Assembly (NCBI GenBank): GCA_021432635.1
Contig: MU270103.1
Span: 1 to 64,000 of the forward strand
Direction: 5' to 3'
From: Thozetella sp. PMI_491
Taxonomy: Eukaryota; Ascomycota; Sordariomycetes; Chaetosphaeriales; Chaetosphaeriaceae
DNA length: 64,000 bases
The position numbers and the translations under genes were made by a program. Under the pieces are notes generated by a model. The model was not told the origin of the DNA, ran no database searches, and worked only from the letters and a program-made list of their open reading frames with translations. Shown here one piece after another: positions 11,790-23,663 of the stretch; within the stretch, counting starts at the first letter, position 1; every line of letters begins with the position of its first letter.

Positions 11790-14700
11790 ATGGATGGTGT
11801 ACTGCAGAACGGCGTGCGCAACGACCGGGATGCGCCGATGAACGGGGTCAATGGGACAACCAAGATGGAGACTTCTCTGGACAAAGGGAAGGGCGTCGCG
11901 TCGTTGTCCGGCGGCCAGGTCGCCATGACGAATGGCGCATCTGGCAACGCGATGGATATTGACATAGGCCAGCTCACAGAAGCACAGCATGACATTAGCG
12001 CTCTGCCCGACGAAATCCAGCACATCACCGAGGACATCATGCCTCTCGGGCTTCTTCTGACGAGACTTGCGCAAATATCCCATAACCAGCTCCAGGGAGC
12101 CATCACAGCATTGGCTGCGAAGCAAGTTCCCCAGCAGTTGGCCAATGGAAACTCAGACTATCGATCTACGACCCAGGAGGATAACTCGGCCGAGAGCTTG
12201 GAGAAGAAATCATTGCTGCTCGACTTCGCCCAGGATCTCCACACCAAATGGGTTAAGGCTCTAGTGATTACGGACTGGAGCAAGAAGGCAGACCTCGTAG
12301 GAAGACTCATCGACATCCGGCATCATCTCTCGGGGGTGCTGAGTTCTTACAACAGCAACTTGTACGACATCGTCCAAGTGAAGCGGGACCTCCACTGGGC
12401 CAAAGTACGGGGACCTGATATCCAGACTGCGCTGGAAGTGCTCAGCTCTGGCGAGGCCGACTGGATGCCCGACGTGAGTTTTGACCTCAGCCTTGCTCAT
12501 GGGGACGAAGGGGCTAACAATCTCGGCAGCTTGGATACATAGAACCGCCGCCCATCAGCGCCGTGGATCAAGAGAAATGGCTCGACAACCTCAACACAAT
12601 GCTGAGCGTCCGTCTAACCCTGGATGAATACGAGAAGATACCGCATCAGTTTCGAAACTACCGCATCGGCTCCGGACGAGTGACGTTTGTCGTCGACGAC
12701 GAATTCGAAGTCGATCTCACCATTGCAGATGAGGACTTCGAGAAGCAGTTCTGGTTTATCGACGTCAGGTTTCTCTTCCGGCCTGCCCCGGCCGACCTCT
12801 CTGACAGGATCCGTCAGTTCATCGAGGCGAAGGTCAATGATGCCCTCGCTGCGGATGGCCTCGTCGGTTGCTACAGATACCTGCACGAATTTGTCCTGAC
12901 GCACAAGATCAGCGAGCTCTATCGCCAAGCGATCGAGCTGAGTCGCAATAACTGGGTTGGGACTTTGAAGGTCGAGAGGCTCAACCGGGCCATGTCCATC
13001 CAGTATTGGGCAAACAAGACCCCGGCTGCTCCGGGCCAGAGGGTACCAGGCTCCTGGGTCATCATCGGTGTTGACAGCGGCAGCAACCCAACTCAGCCAG
13101 CGGATTCCAAAACCACGAGCTCGCTCAGCTTACGGTGGTTCCGGGACCACAAAGAAGTCAAGGAGTCCGATATACCCTTCGATGTCAAGAACATATCTGC
13201 CGAGCATCTTCTCAAGACAGTCATTGCGAGGCATGTCGAGTACACTCTATCGTCTATACATGCCAAGCTCTTGAGCAAGCCACGATTCTCGGCCAGACAG
13301 GCGAGCCTGAGACTTGAAATTTCCAAAGAGGATCCGATGGACTCAGTCCTGTCGATGCAGTTGGTCGACCGCGAACATGTCGAGGTTCGCGTGGCCCCGA
13401 TCACAGGCACCTTCGAACTGTCACCGCAGTCAGCGGTGATGGTAAGAGGAGCGAAGAATCTGGACGCCAGCCCTAACCCGGCGGAGGACGGAGCAGCCAT
13501 CCTGGAGCAGTTAAGAGGCCTGTACGAGATACAGGCGTTCAACCGCCGCGCGAAGAGTACGGGATGGGCGGTGTCCAAACCACCGATTAAGCCCGACGAG
13601 CTCAAGCAGAGCATCAAGGCAACTCCCCAAGATCAATACCAGCAAGTGTGGCTCAAGCGGCCTGCTTGGAACGTCAACTGGTATGTCTTGGCGACCTTGA
13701 GCCTAGAGGGCGATCGGTGGTGGTTGGTTGAAATGTAAGTGCGCCCTGTTGAAACTTGGAGCTGCTTCCCCACGAATCATTGCTAACAACAAATCAAGCA
13801 CTCCCGGCAACGCGGCCAGGGGCACGAGCAACCGTGTCAAGGTCATCACCCGCCTCCCTCTCGATTCTGGGGCATCCGATCTGTCCGATGCGTTCCTCAA
13901 CTCTCTCACGGTCTTCGTAGCCGGAATAGTGACCCACTATACCGACCTCCGCGAGCTTGGTCGGAACCAGATCAAGCACGACCTGCGCGAGCCTTCGGGA
14001 TTCAGCCCGATCCCGGGCATCAAGCTACCTGTGCTTAGCGTGCGCCTCTCGGCCCTCCTCCGGGAAACCTCCAGTCGTCGGCGTGCATGGGCTAAAGATT
14101 CCGTGACGATATCTTTCCGGGGCGTGCGAAACGTCCTAGATGAGCAGGAGCCTGTACAGGGCGCTGTGGTGTCACAAGCCTACAGGAGAGCGCCGAAAAC
14201 CGAGTTCGTCGCCGAGGCTCGGTTGACCGTGGCAGACAAATCGAAATTTAGCCTGCTCAAGGGGCAGGTTGATCACGACGTCCAGTTCAACGCACGAACG
14301 GGCCAGTTTGTCATGCGACTGAAGACAGAAGTCGGTGGCTCCATTGTCACCTTGCTTGCGTCCCGCCTTGAGGCTCTCCAGCGCTTGGTTTATCTGGTTG
14401 AAGCCATCAGGCAGGGCGGGAAGGGCGTGTCGCTGCAGAGCGTATCGCTGACGCAAATCTCGTTTACCTACGAGAATGGTGCCCCAGCCTCCACCTCAGT
14501 TTTTTCAGGTCCCTCCCAGCCGCCCCGAAGGTGGAGGACGATGCTCGACCTGAGAAGCAGCGGCCAGATGAGTATCACCCTCGAAAAGGGCAACCCACAT
14601 CTGCGCGTCAAAGACATCTTATCGCGCCTCATTGCCCATCAGCTAGAGCAGCTTCCGCTCTGGCTGCAGCTGACCCTTCCCCTCTTCCGCGCCTTGGACA

Positions 14701-15125
14701 AGATGGATGACGACTGGGAGAAGATCTATCTCAATAATCAGGGTACCCTAGAGTACTTCCCCCGCGACCTGCAGTGGATCGTCATCCGCTACACGCTGCC
14801 TGGCCCGCCGCAACAGATACGACGGCGATTCAACCTGGACGTGCGGATGCGGCCGCGCCGTGGGAAGCTGCAGTGGCATGTCACACGGCTGGAGCATGAG
14901 CCGGCCGCGAAAAACCCCAACGACGAGTTCAACCGGATCCTCAAGCAGAAAGTCTGGTCCAACCACGGCCAGGGCTGGAAGGGCTTGATGACCGGGGCAG
15001 CGGCGGACCCGCATACCGGCATTGAGCCTCTGCTGGGGTTGATCGACTCGACGATCCGCGCCATGTTGGCAGTGCGACTACAGCCGTCGCAGCCGACGTC
15101 GATGGCCGCGAACCCCAATGCGTGA
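11790..15125 (+). CDS. MED14: Mediator complex subunit 14 (RGR1)
   Basis: Scaffold subunit linking the head, middle and tail modules of Mediator, the coactivator that carries activator signals to RNA polymerase II in the nucleus. The spliced product is 1071 residues, normal for filamentous fungi. Exons: 11790-12473, 12530-13734 and 13799-15125; all junctions keep frame and use GTGAGT or GTAAGT donors and CAG or AAG acceptors. The conserved N-terminal block, about residues 55-230, holds a helical stretch with DIMPLGLLLTRLAQISHNQL, then LLDFAQDLHTKWVKALVITDWSK, followed by KVRGPDIQTALEVLSSGEADWMPDLGY across the first junction. The long C-terminal part is less conserved. The start was chosen because it is the first in-frame ATG and leaves a short polar tail before the conserved block. 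The 3' end faces the protoporphyrinogen oxidase gene. Confidence 0.9.
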
Positions 15126-15797
15126 TGGTCACGAGACGACGGCGCTCAGGAAAATACACAGTGACTAGTTCTACCGATGAGGGCGGAAGGCTAGTGAGAG
15201 AGGGGATGACGGGGATCAGAAGGTAGATGTAGGAGGAGCTCGAAGAGTGCTTGCATGCACGCTCCTCGAGAACAGGCCGGGTAGCAGCGTTCATCGCAAG
15301 ATGCTTCGCCCACAGAGGTGCCGTAGCTAGAGCCGACGTCCTCGGGTGGAAGGGGCCCTTTCTACTACTAGTAGAATTGCTTGGCCGGCCGGCTCTCTGC
15401 TTTTTTAGTGTTAAGTTAAGAATACCCGCAGGCATGGTCATCGAACCTGGCAGGATGGACCTAGGGGGAAGAAGCGCAGCATGAGAGGCCGACATGGCGA
15501 AGATAATGATGATACCTAAATACAAAATATGACGATAGTTTACTACCTCCCAGTATTCGTTGTTCCGCGTGCATGCATCCTTACCATCGCGAAAGCTCCT
15601 GGCCTAGGCATGTGATCTGAAAGCAAAGGACTGCCCAACTCTTCAGGATCACTAGATAGTCAATAGATGACAGATCAAATAGTCAAATTGGAAGACGAGG
15701 CACCTCTTTTTTGAAAGCTCTTGTATTCTAGATTACATTCTATGTACACGCGGCCCAGGCCCGGGCTTATTGTTCGCCGCTCCGGAATCCCTGCCGT
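15126..15797. other. convergent 3' intergenic region (MED14 / PPO)
   Basis: This spacer separates two genes that end towards each other, so it should contain both 3' untranslated regions. It is less GC-rich than the neighbouring coding DNA. A short palindrome, TTCTACTA-C-TAGTAGAA, lies at 15360-15376. No coding signal was seen. Confidence 0.5.
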
Positions 15798-17986
15798 CTA
15801 TCTAGTTGTCTGTTTCATCCTGTCTAGAACCTCCGAGGGAAAGACGCCACGACGCAAGGGCATTTCGTCAATGTTTATTGACAACCATCTCTTCCGTCCT
15901 GGCCGGAACCGATGGAGCCCCGTATCCCCAACCGCCCATGACGGCGGGTAGAGGCCATCTAAGCCAGCAGGCTTCCGCCCACTGATCTGGTCTGCCGCAT
16001 CCCGCCCGGCCCGGATGCTTGTTAGCACGCCGGGCAGCGTGTACGACGTACCGGCCACCAGCAGGCGCCCGCGGAAGGCTGCCTGCAGTTCCCGGTCCGC
16101 GCGGGCCATGCGGGTGTAGTGGCCCACGCGGTGTTGCGGAATGCACATCCGGCACAGCTTGGTGCCTGCGTAGACCCGCTCGCTTTCAGGAATCCCGAGC
16201 TGGCGCGATACCGCCGACACGGCGCGCTTGGTGGCCTCTTGCGCATCTGGGAGAAATTCCTCGGGCATGCCATCCCACAGATGGCCGCCCATCATGACGG
16301 TCAGCGATGTGCCATGGACGGGCTCCCCGAGGGCGATTTCACGGTCAGAGTCGAAGAGCACGCCTAGCACCGCCTCCGGGTTGTTTGCGAAGGGGACGGT
16401 CTGCGGGACGAGGTATCCGAAGCCATTGTGAGGGGCGTTGAGGAGCGGCTTGGGGTACCACAGGTTAACCAGCTGGATTGTGACGCCCTCGGACTCGGCG
16501 AGCGCAGGGAGGGCACCATCTGAAATATTTGCAAGGTCCCTAGCGAACATAGTCGAGACGGCCTTGTCGTAGCTGGCCGGCCTTGTTGACTTGTTGGTGG
16601 TGATCTGGAGCATGTTAGGATAACAAAGAACTTGCCTAGGACCGGGAGAAACGGAGCTCATTCAGAGGAAGGGGGGGCGTGGGGCGTACTGAGACTTGTA
16701 GCTTGCCATCGAGCGAGATAGACTGGACTCGCTCGCCGAGCTTGATCGTCACATTTGGTTGGCGCGCTAGGTGGTCAGCTATGGCTTGCGTGAGCGTGCT
16801 AAAGCCGCCGGGGAAAGATAGGTAGCCTCCTCTACGCATTCGGTACGCCAAGTCGACGATGTAGTCGCACTCCTTGTCGCCACTGAAGCAATAATTCGCG
16901 AGCTCAACATCCTCTGCCAGAGCCCACACCCGTGGGCCGGCTTCCCTTTGCGCCGCCTGGCTCTGCATGAGCATCGCCTGAAACATGCTGCTCTCCATGC
17001 TGAGGTTCCACACGTCGCCGCCGTAAATGCCGTGTATCATGGCCGAAATCAGATTGTCCACCAGCTGGCGGTCGCCAAATTGCTCTTCGTGGAAATGCCC
17101 TATCGAGACGTCCTTGAGGTCGAATTCCCATAGCTTCTCACGCCAACCTTGGGTGGGCTGCCGCTTGCGATCGTTGAACGCCTTCCGCTGTCTCATCCAA
17201 TGCACAATCGATTGAGGTGCGCCGGCGAAGAGCGGCTCGGTAAGGGCGGTGTATCCGAAGCGCAGTAGGTTTGACACAGTCGTGAGGACGCTCCCAGAGT
17301 TCATCACTGGAGGGTTGACGCTGACAAGGTGGTCAGGGTAGTAGATGTACCGGTTGAGATTGGCTGCCTTCGGGACGAGCTGCAGCTTCTCCGTCAAGTT
17401 TAAGCTGCCGATCTAGAGCGCAGAAAGGTCAGAATACCCCCAGCAGACGAATTATGCGCTCCAGCAAACGAGGCTCGAGGGCTAGAGAACGCCGACATAC
17501 CAGGTCGTAGAGGTAGAGATCGTCCCACTTGGCCTTGTCGTGCTGTGTGAGAACAGTCCGGGGCCCTCGTTCCCACACCACGGTGCGCTTTTCTCCGTCA
17601 TCACCGCGGACCTCTGCCTGTTCAGAGTCGACCCAGCCGCCCAGCCGGTCGCTCGCCTCGTAGAGAGTAATCTTGGACGCAGGCCGCAGGACACTCAGCC
17701 AGTATGCCGTTGTGAGGCCGGTCAGGCCGCCGCCCAGCACGGCGATAGTCTTAGGGCCATCGCCGTCGCCGGTTTTGCTCGCGTAGCCTCTGGCTAGGCC
17801 GGAGCGTCTTGTGCGGCGATCTCGGGGAGAGGGTGAGCTCCAGGGAGCTAGCGGGGAGAACGGGCTGAGGCGGCCGAGCGAGAGCACGAGGCCGCTGCGG
17901 CGCGCAATTCGGGCGGCGCATTGCGGGCTGGTGCCGTACATGGTCGACGCAAAGCGGCAGACGGCATCAGGGGAGGTCCAGAGCAA
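15798..17986 (-). CDS. HEM14: mitochondrial protoporphyrinogen oxidase
   Basis: FAD enzyme that oxidises protoporphyrinogen IX to protoporphyrin IX, the penultimate step of heme synthesis, on the mitochondrial inner membrane. Exons: 17501-17986, 16690-17412 and 15798-16604, giving 671 residues. An Arg/Ser/Ala-rich leader of about 75 residues, suited to mitochondrial import, precedes the dinucleotide-binding motif KTIAVLGGGLTGLTTAYWL. The family block VVWERGPRTVLTQ follows, then YDL/IGSLNLTEKLQLVPK across the first junction with RYIYYPDHLV. The C-terminal region holds HLWDGMPEEF and the FAD-contact stretch LLVAGTSYTLPGV. The first ATG at 17986 is used; ATG 17941, fifteen codons later, is an alternative that would shorten the leader. 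The length is above the typical 550-600, mainly because of the leader and loops. Confidence 0.9.
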
Positions 17987-18917
17987 TTGTGGGAGGCCAA
18001 TTGCTGCTCGGCGGCTTGGAGGGATGCTTGTCTTATGGCCGTATGGTGTGGGTGGGCGTGGGTCGACAAACTAGCCGTGCGTGGGGCGGCCGGAGCTCGG
18101 TTCACGCCAACAAAAAAAGACCGATCCATGCTTGTGAGCTTTCGTGAGCTCGAAAAAGACCCTAACCCTTTGCACCCTTTCTCGCAGGATACGAATAATT
18201 AGGGGAGGAGCACAAAGCCGCTCTTGTCAAGTCTCTTGGGGTATCTATTCAGTATTCGCGGCGCTACAGGCTGTTTCTCAAACTCAATCTTACTTCTTGC
18301 ACCAGCATGTGGCGTCCCTACGGAGTTAGCCCTGGCTTCTTCTTCCTCTCCTTTACCCCACATGTTTTGTTAATTGCCCAAAGAAGCAAACAAACACGGG
18401 ACACCTCAACAGGCAATAAGTTATGGCACAAGTGTGTAGAAGAGGCGACCGCAAATTAGGTATTCACCCCCCCTCTATTTCGATCCAGTGGGAAGCATTC
18501 GATTTCTAGCTCCCAGCGCACTCCAAGTCAACCTGGCTGTTGACGCTCTAATCATGATCCCATGATGCCTCCCCTTTCACAGCAGATATACAGTGCCAGC
18601 CTGCCAAACGCCTTGATCGCCTCCATGGCCCTGGTGCCACCTGCCGATGACCTTTTTATGGTCCTCCCTGGACCAGAGAATATCGTACATTAACTGGCTG
18701 AAGAGTAATCGATGGCCCCTGCCCCCCTTCCCAAGGTTGCCTCATCCGCCATCTTCCCTGTGGAGAGAGCACTCCTAATGAGAAGTGCGCCTCCTTCCTC
18801 TGCTATGGTGGTACAAGCGGAGTCTCGACTTTCGTTTTCTCCCGACGACTGATGGCCCATTCATCCGGAGACTAGCGCGCCGATCCGTTTGAGGCTGGGC
18901 ACGGGTAGCTTTGGGCC
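17987..18917. other. intergenic region between PPO start and NAB2 stop
   Basis: It contains the PPO promoter on the left and the NAB2 3' region on the right; both genes lie on the minus strand. A TACGGAGT motif occurs near 18317. No further gene, RNA or repeat is supported. Confidence 0.5.
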
Positions 18918-20492
18918 TCAGGCAATGATATCGTGGGCCTGCTCAGCGTCCATATCGGTCTCGGGAAGAATCAGGTCTTCCTGGGCATTTTCGTCCACAA
19001 ACTTGCGGTCACTGACGTGCTTCTTCTTACCCTGGTCCGCGGTCCAGACCTTGTCCTGGAAGGTGCCCCGCTGGCCATCTTCATGGGTGAAAGGACAGAA
19101 CCGGTTCGTGCAAGGGTTGAACTTGCACATCGTCTTGACGTGGGTGAACTTGCAGTTTGGCACTTTGCACTCGCCACCGTTCCGGCACGGAGGCATAGCC
19201 GGGTGCCGGAAGGGGCAGTGAGGGTTTGTGCAATTGGGGAAAAACTTGCAATCCTGCTCGCCTTGGTGGGCTGTCTTTGTGGCCGGGGATGGGTGCCTTC
19301 CGACACACTTGCGGTTCTTGCAAGCCGCGCCGAAAGTGCACACATCTTTGACGTCGATGGTGACACCCGGCGGTGCTGCTGGGGATTGGTGGGCAAACTT
19401 GCAGTCCTTGTTGGTGCAGCGGAGATTGAACTTGCAGATTGTCTCTTCGGGGTTTGGTGGCTCCGTCTTGCCCTGGCCCATCTCGACATCCTCGGTCTGT
19501 CCGTCCGTATCGGTCTTATCCGACTTCCCATTGAACTGGTGGCCAGCTCCACCTCTCCGGTTTCCGTGTCCCCTCGATGTCCGTTCGAAGAGGGAGCGTC
19601 CGCGCCCGTTGAATCCGCCGCGCTGGCCGCCGCTGGTCTGCTGGGTCATGAGCTGCTGCTGCATCTCTTGTATCATGCGTCCCTGTTGTTCCATCATGGC
19701 CAGCAGCTCCGTCTGCCCGTTGCCCATCATGAAGCCGCCATTCATCGGGCCATTCATCGGGCCCATGCCGTTCATGCCGTTCATCGGCGGGTTCAATGCT
19801 TGACCACCAAACGCGCCCATGTTCATGAGGCCCGCGGCGAGGTTTGCGGTGCGGCCGTTGTTATTACGCGGCTGGCGACCACCTCCTCCCCTCGGCCCGC
19901 TCGGGGGGTTCCTCGATATTCTAGACACGCCAGAGTGGTTCTGAACCCGGTGGAGGGGGTCGTGGGTCCGGTCCATCGCACGGTTGATGTTGCCGAGCAT
20001 GCGCTTCTCGCGGCCGCCTCGGCCACTCCCGTCACGCATAGCTTTGGGACCGGTTGGTCTACAGTAGGTTAGCAAGGCTGAGCGACTGATCAACTTTGCG
20101 CGATGCGGTACGTACACATTAGGTTCGGATGAATTATCAGTCTCCATCTCAAAGCCCATCGACTCGTCTTGGCCTGAAGGTTGAGACGCGCTGGCTTGTG
20201 TGGGTGCAGCGCCGCCACCCAGTTGGCTGTTGAGGACGTTGAGTTGATCGAAGAGCCATGTAGCGAAGGCAGGGGCGGTCTGGTCCTCCGGGCCTAAGCC
20301 CAAGAGGTCCCCTGAGATTTCGGCGGCAATTTCGCTCTGGCTCTTGCCGTTGGCGAGCATGAGAACGAAATATTCAGACATTGCGGAGTCTTCAGCTCCG
20401 CCGCCGCCCCAGCCCAGCTCGCTAATCTTGCCCTGGATGGCTGTGTTCAGGGCTTCCGCCAGAGGCGTGCCCATTTGGATCTCGACCGACAT
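18918..20492 (-). CDS. NAB2: NAB2-type nuclear poly(A)-RNA-binding zinc-finger protein
   Basis: Binds poly(A) tails in the nucleus, controls tail length and helps mRNA export. Exons 20116-20492 and 18918-20058 give 505 residues. Residues 1-95 form the PWI-like Nab2 N-terminal domain (TPLAEALNTAIQGKISELGW, then AAEISGDLLGLG and FATWLFDQLNVL). A central RGG- and Met/Asn/Gly-rich segment follows. Five tandem CCCH fingers of CX4-5CX4CX3H type lie at about residues 334-451, each with Lys/Arg/Asn-rich cores typical of A-RNA binding. Five fingers match ZC3H14 and other filamentous fungi; budding yeast has seven. The 57-nt intron is a multiple of three and stop-free, but has a perfect GCTAAC branch site, and its removal joins the conserved PTGPKAM segment. 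The start at 20492 was preferred over longer frames because the Nab2 domain begins there. Confidence 0.92.
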   Translation of the reverse strand: MSVEIQMGTPLAEALNTAIQGKISELGWGGGGAEDSAMSEYFVLMLANGKSQSEIAAEISGDLLGLGPEDQTAPAFATWLFDQLNVLNSQLGGGAAPTQASASQPSGQDESMGFEMETDNSSEPNVYVPHRAKLISRSALLTYCRPTGPKAMRDGSGRGGREKRMLGNINRAMDRTHDPLHRVQNHSGVSRISRNPPSGPRGGGGRQPRNNNGRTANLAAGLMNMGAFGGQALNPPMNGMNGMGPMNGPMNGGFMMGNGQTELLAMMEQQGRMIQEMQQQLMTQQTSGGQRGGFNGRGRSLFERTSRGHGNRRGGAGHQFNGKSDKTDTDGQTEDVEMGQGKTEPPNPEETICKFNLRCTNKDCKFAHQSPAAPPGVTIDVKDVCTFGAACKNRKCVGRHPSPATKTAHQGEQDCKFFPNCTNPHCPFRHPAMPPCRNGGECKVPNCKFTHVKTMCKFNPCTNRFCPFTHEDGQRGTFQDKVWTADQGKKKHVSDRKFVDENAQEDLILPETDMDAEQAHDIIA

Positions 20493-23400
20493 GTTGGTTT
20501 GTTTTCCCCTTCGACGGATTCTGTTGGAATCGGCGCTGTGTTTTGGTTGTTGGAAGTAGCTTGCGCGGCAGGAGACGTAGCGGGATGAAGGTGAAAAAAG
20601 TTGGCGACGCAGAGAGAAAGAAGATTTGCAAGCAGAAATGGCGAGCCTCAAAGTCGCGGTTCCACGAGGTCCGCTGGGCGCGATGTTGTTGAAGGCGATC
20701 GGGTAAAAAAAAAAAACACGATGCCGTCAAGCTCGACCAGTGAAATTGGCCTGGGAGTACGCAGTCGACTCACCGGGCTGGTTATGGATGATGATGTCAA
20801 CGGAAAGTTGCCTTTCGCGAGTTTCGCAGATGCAACTGAAGGCAATGAGTCGCGCCCGAGTCACTGGTTGCTGGAGAAAGCGACTGTGTCTGGCGACAGT
20901 CATTGTGGCGGGTGGGGGGTGGAGATGTGGCTAAGGATCACGTGGACACGTGGGCGAGATGTTGGCCCGTGCATGATTAAACTGACAAACCAACTCCGTG
21001 CCTTTTTCATAGCCGGTTTCTCGAAGAGAAGAGAAGCAGCCCGCAGGCACCGGCACCCGGCCACTGGGTACGTACTGTACGTACACCATTGCTCGCACAG
21101 CCCGCAGAGCAACCGACCTGGTGTCTAGACTCGAGATGCTTCGTGTGCATCGCAGATCCTAATGAGACATATTGTACATACGTCGCAGCTCTTGCCCGAC
21201 CTGAAGGTTTCGGCGCGATGATCGGTCTCCTCGGCAATGTAATCAAGTGTCTAGCCGTTTTCGTATTCCACTTCATCCAAGACTGGGCGATGCATAGTGA
21301 TGACCTGTGCCAGATGCCACCAAAACCACCCACACCTACCGTAATTTCCACTCTCCAGCTGCTTAGATCATAACAAACAGGTGCAAGTTGAAGAAGAATT
21401 ACCGGATAATGACCTAAAATGGACTCCCAACGTTACGAGACCCTTGATTTCTTGTCGCACACAAGATGGCATACCAACAACTTGAGGCTGTCTTGTTGGC
21501 CGAGCCATGTCTCAACTCGCTTCTCACCAACTGAGGACGCCGCGTCGATTCGAAATGAAGGGTCCGAGATAGGATCTCTCTTTTTGTTTCGTGGACTGCT
21601 AACGGTTTCTAAGCCTCTAGAAAAAGTCTTGTAGGGGAGAATGCCGCTCGAAGCGCAACGTATTCCTTGGAGGACTTACACCTCCCTCCGTGGGGGCTTG
21701 TCTAGTCCTCATGTCTCCGGCCCGACATCCACTGGCTATTTTGATACAATGGCTTCGCTAGCCAGACCAACATGTGGCGCGTGTCGCTACACGCTGCTTC
21801 CATTGGATGCTGCCTAGTCGGTTCAAGTACACGAAAGACATGCCTGAGAAGCTCGAGAGCTATCCACGCGAGCTGCCACTTCCTCGGTCTTTCTACAATT
21901 GGGTTTTTTGTTGGCCACTGCGTGATGAGTCGTGTTGGCAGAAGAGACGGAGTAGCTTTCAATAATGCTCCTACATCCCTCCGCCTCGTCAGCCGATCCA
22001 TACAGGCGTATAAGCCATTATATGGAACTAATGTAGTCGCCTTGAGTCGTGTACTACGCAGAGAGGTGGAGTGGGTACCGCCTATTCTGGCTGACCCGGG
22101 TGTGACGGTAGACGAACAAGACAAACACCACAGGCGACATCTGAGCTTTTGTCCATTGTCTCCCCAAGCCCCCGAGTTTTGGGAGAAGCACAGGGGCATC
22201 AGAAACCAGCTACAGCGAGCTCGTCCATTTCCCTCCCGTTGATTGGTCTCGAGATATGTTTTCCAGGTCCAGGAACCATCAATCATTAGCCTTGCCTCAG
22301 TATCACGATAATGCCAAGATATCGTGGCCCCCCTGCGGAGGTGTAGATGGGATCCATCGAAGAAGCTTGGTATCTTGGCCAGATGAGCAAAGGTTGGGTA
22401 AGGTAAGGTACAGATCGGACCAATCTGTGCAGGGCAGGGAGGAGCTAGTGGGCTGGGGGACTAGCTTGTACTTGCCCCGGCAGTCCAGGCAGTGTAACGG
22501 CAAGGGCTCCTGTGTCGCCCCTACATCTAACATCTCGTTGGCTACATCATGATGAGGGGTTGTCTCTGCCGAACAGCACCAACCTCTCTTCGTCACTCAG
22601 AAGGGCCAATGACTCTCGACCCCTCTCTTTCGAGTCCCAGAAAGCCCCTCATCGATTCTTTTCCTCTCCTCGCCCCCCATTCAAAAAGTGTCGAAAAATA
22701 GACGGCAGGAGCTGCAATCGAGTCAAATCTTTTGTAAATCTGCTTCCCCGAGCTAGCGAGAGCCGGTTTGCGCAGAATCTCCCTGCCTCTGCCCCCCTCT
22801 CGTTCCCTTTCTGCCCGATCTTAGGCTGTTAGCTATCGACCCACACCCAACAGCGGTCCAAACTCCCAACTGGCACTTGGCCTCACCTGGCCTCAAGAGG
22901 ACTCATCAACAAACGCTGCCCTGCGTTGCATCCTCCTCTTAGGTCCCCAGGGGCGTCCTCGGCCGAACCTGGTACATTCCTAGTCCAAAAAAGCTCTCGA
23001 TGGAGCGAACAACAACAGAGCTCCGCCTTCCCTCGATACCCGGTCCCTAAGAATTCGGTAGCGGTTATCAGTGCAGACGACTGGACACACACTCCACCTT
23101 GCCTGCCACGCATTTCTGTAGGCGACTTAGACGAAGGGACGTAACGTTGCGCCACACCTTGTTGACTCGTGTCTCTCCGATCAACGCAGTCAAAAGAGAG
23201 CCCAAGTCTAACAAGAAAACACTCTCTCTAAAAATTTGAAGCTTTTCCAAGAGCAAAAGCCTGATAGGCATTTGGCTCGACCTCGCTCAGCTGGAGGGAG
23301 CGTCAGGCGGCTTGGGCTCATCCGTCGCCCATACATCCTGGGATTCCGTGGCGGGTGGCCGAGTTTCGTGGACTGCCAACGCCTGGCCCGTCCTTATTTG

Positions 23401-23663
23401 GGGTTCCCCCCTTCTGTCCCGCACATCCCTGCAGGGTCGTCATAGAGGACCATATAATACCGGACTGAGCCTCCGAGCTGCCAACAAAGCAGGCTTTATT
23501 TAATATCCAGCCTCGTCCCGTAGGCTAGGTTGCGGATAACCTTCTTCAGATCTCGGCTCGATGGTGGTGTCCCCGTGCCCCGTCACCTTCTTTACTGTCT
23601 CTCCCCTCAATCCCTAGGCCTCCCCCCATGGGCCGCCCCTTCCCATTGCCAACTCCCCCAATC
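20493..23663. other. divergent intergenic region between NAB2 and GH20 genes
   Basis: About 3.2 kb with no recognised gene; short frames on both strands look like chance. It should hold both promoters. Visible signals are two CACGTG boxes at 20939-20952, an extended palindrome GTACGTACTGTACGTAC at 21068-21084 and a TATA-like CATATAATAC near 23449. Base composition from about 21100 to 22500 is less GC-rich than around it. A small unrecognised gene cannot be excluded. Confidence 0.45.
20939..20952. promoter_or_regulatory. paired CACGTG E-boxes
   Basis: Two perfect CACGTG palindromes, at 20939-20944 and 20947-20952, are separated by two bases, about 450 bases upstream of the NAB2 start. CACGTG is the core site of bHLH regulators such as the Pho4, Cbf1 and SREBP types. 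Binding here is an inference. Confidence 0.4.

Noticed and set aside
18317-18325. TACGGAGT(A) motif recurring near 10936, 18317, 25944 and 63484
   Set aside because: A handful of eight-base matches on either strand with no consistent position relative to genes; too weak without genome-wide counts.
18933-20072. 379-codon plus-strand frame opposite NAB2
   Set aside because: It is antisense to a well-supported gene; GC-rich codon use leaves long open frames on the other strand.
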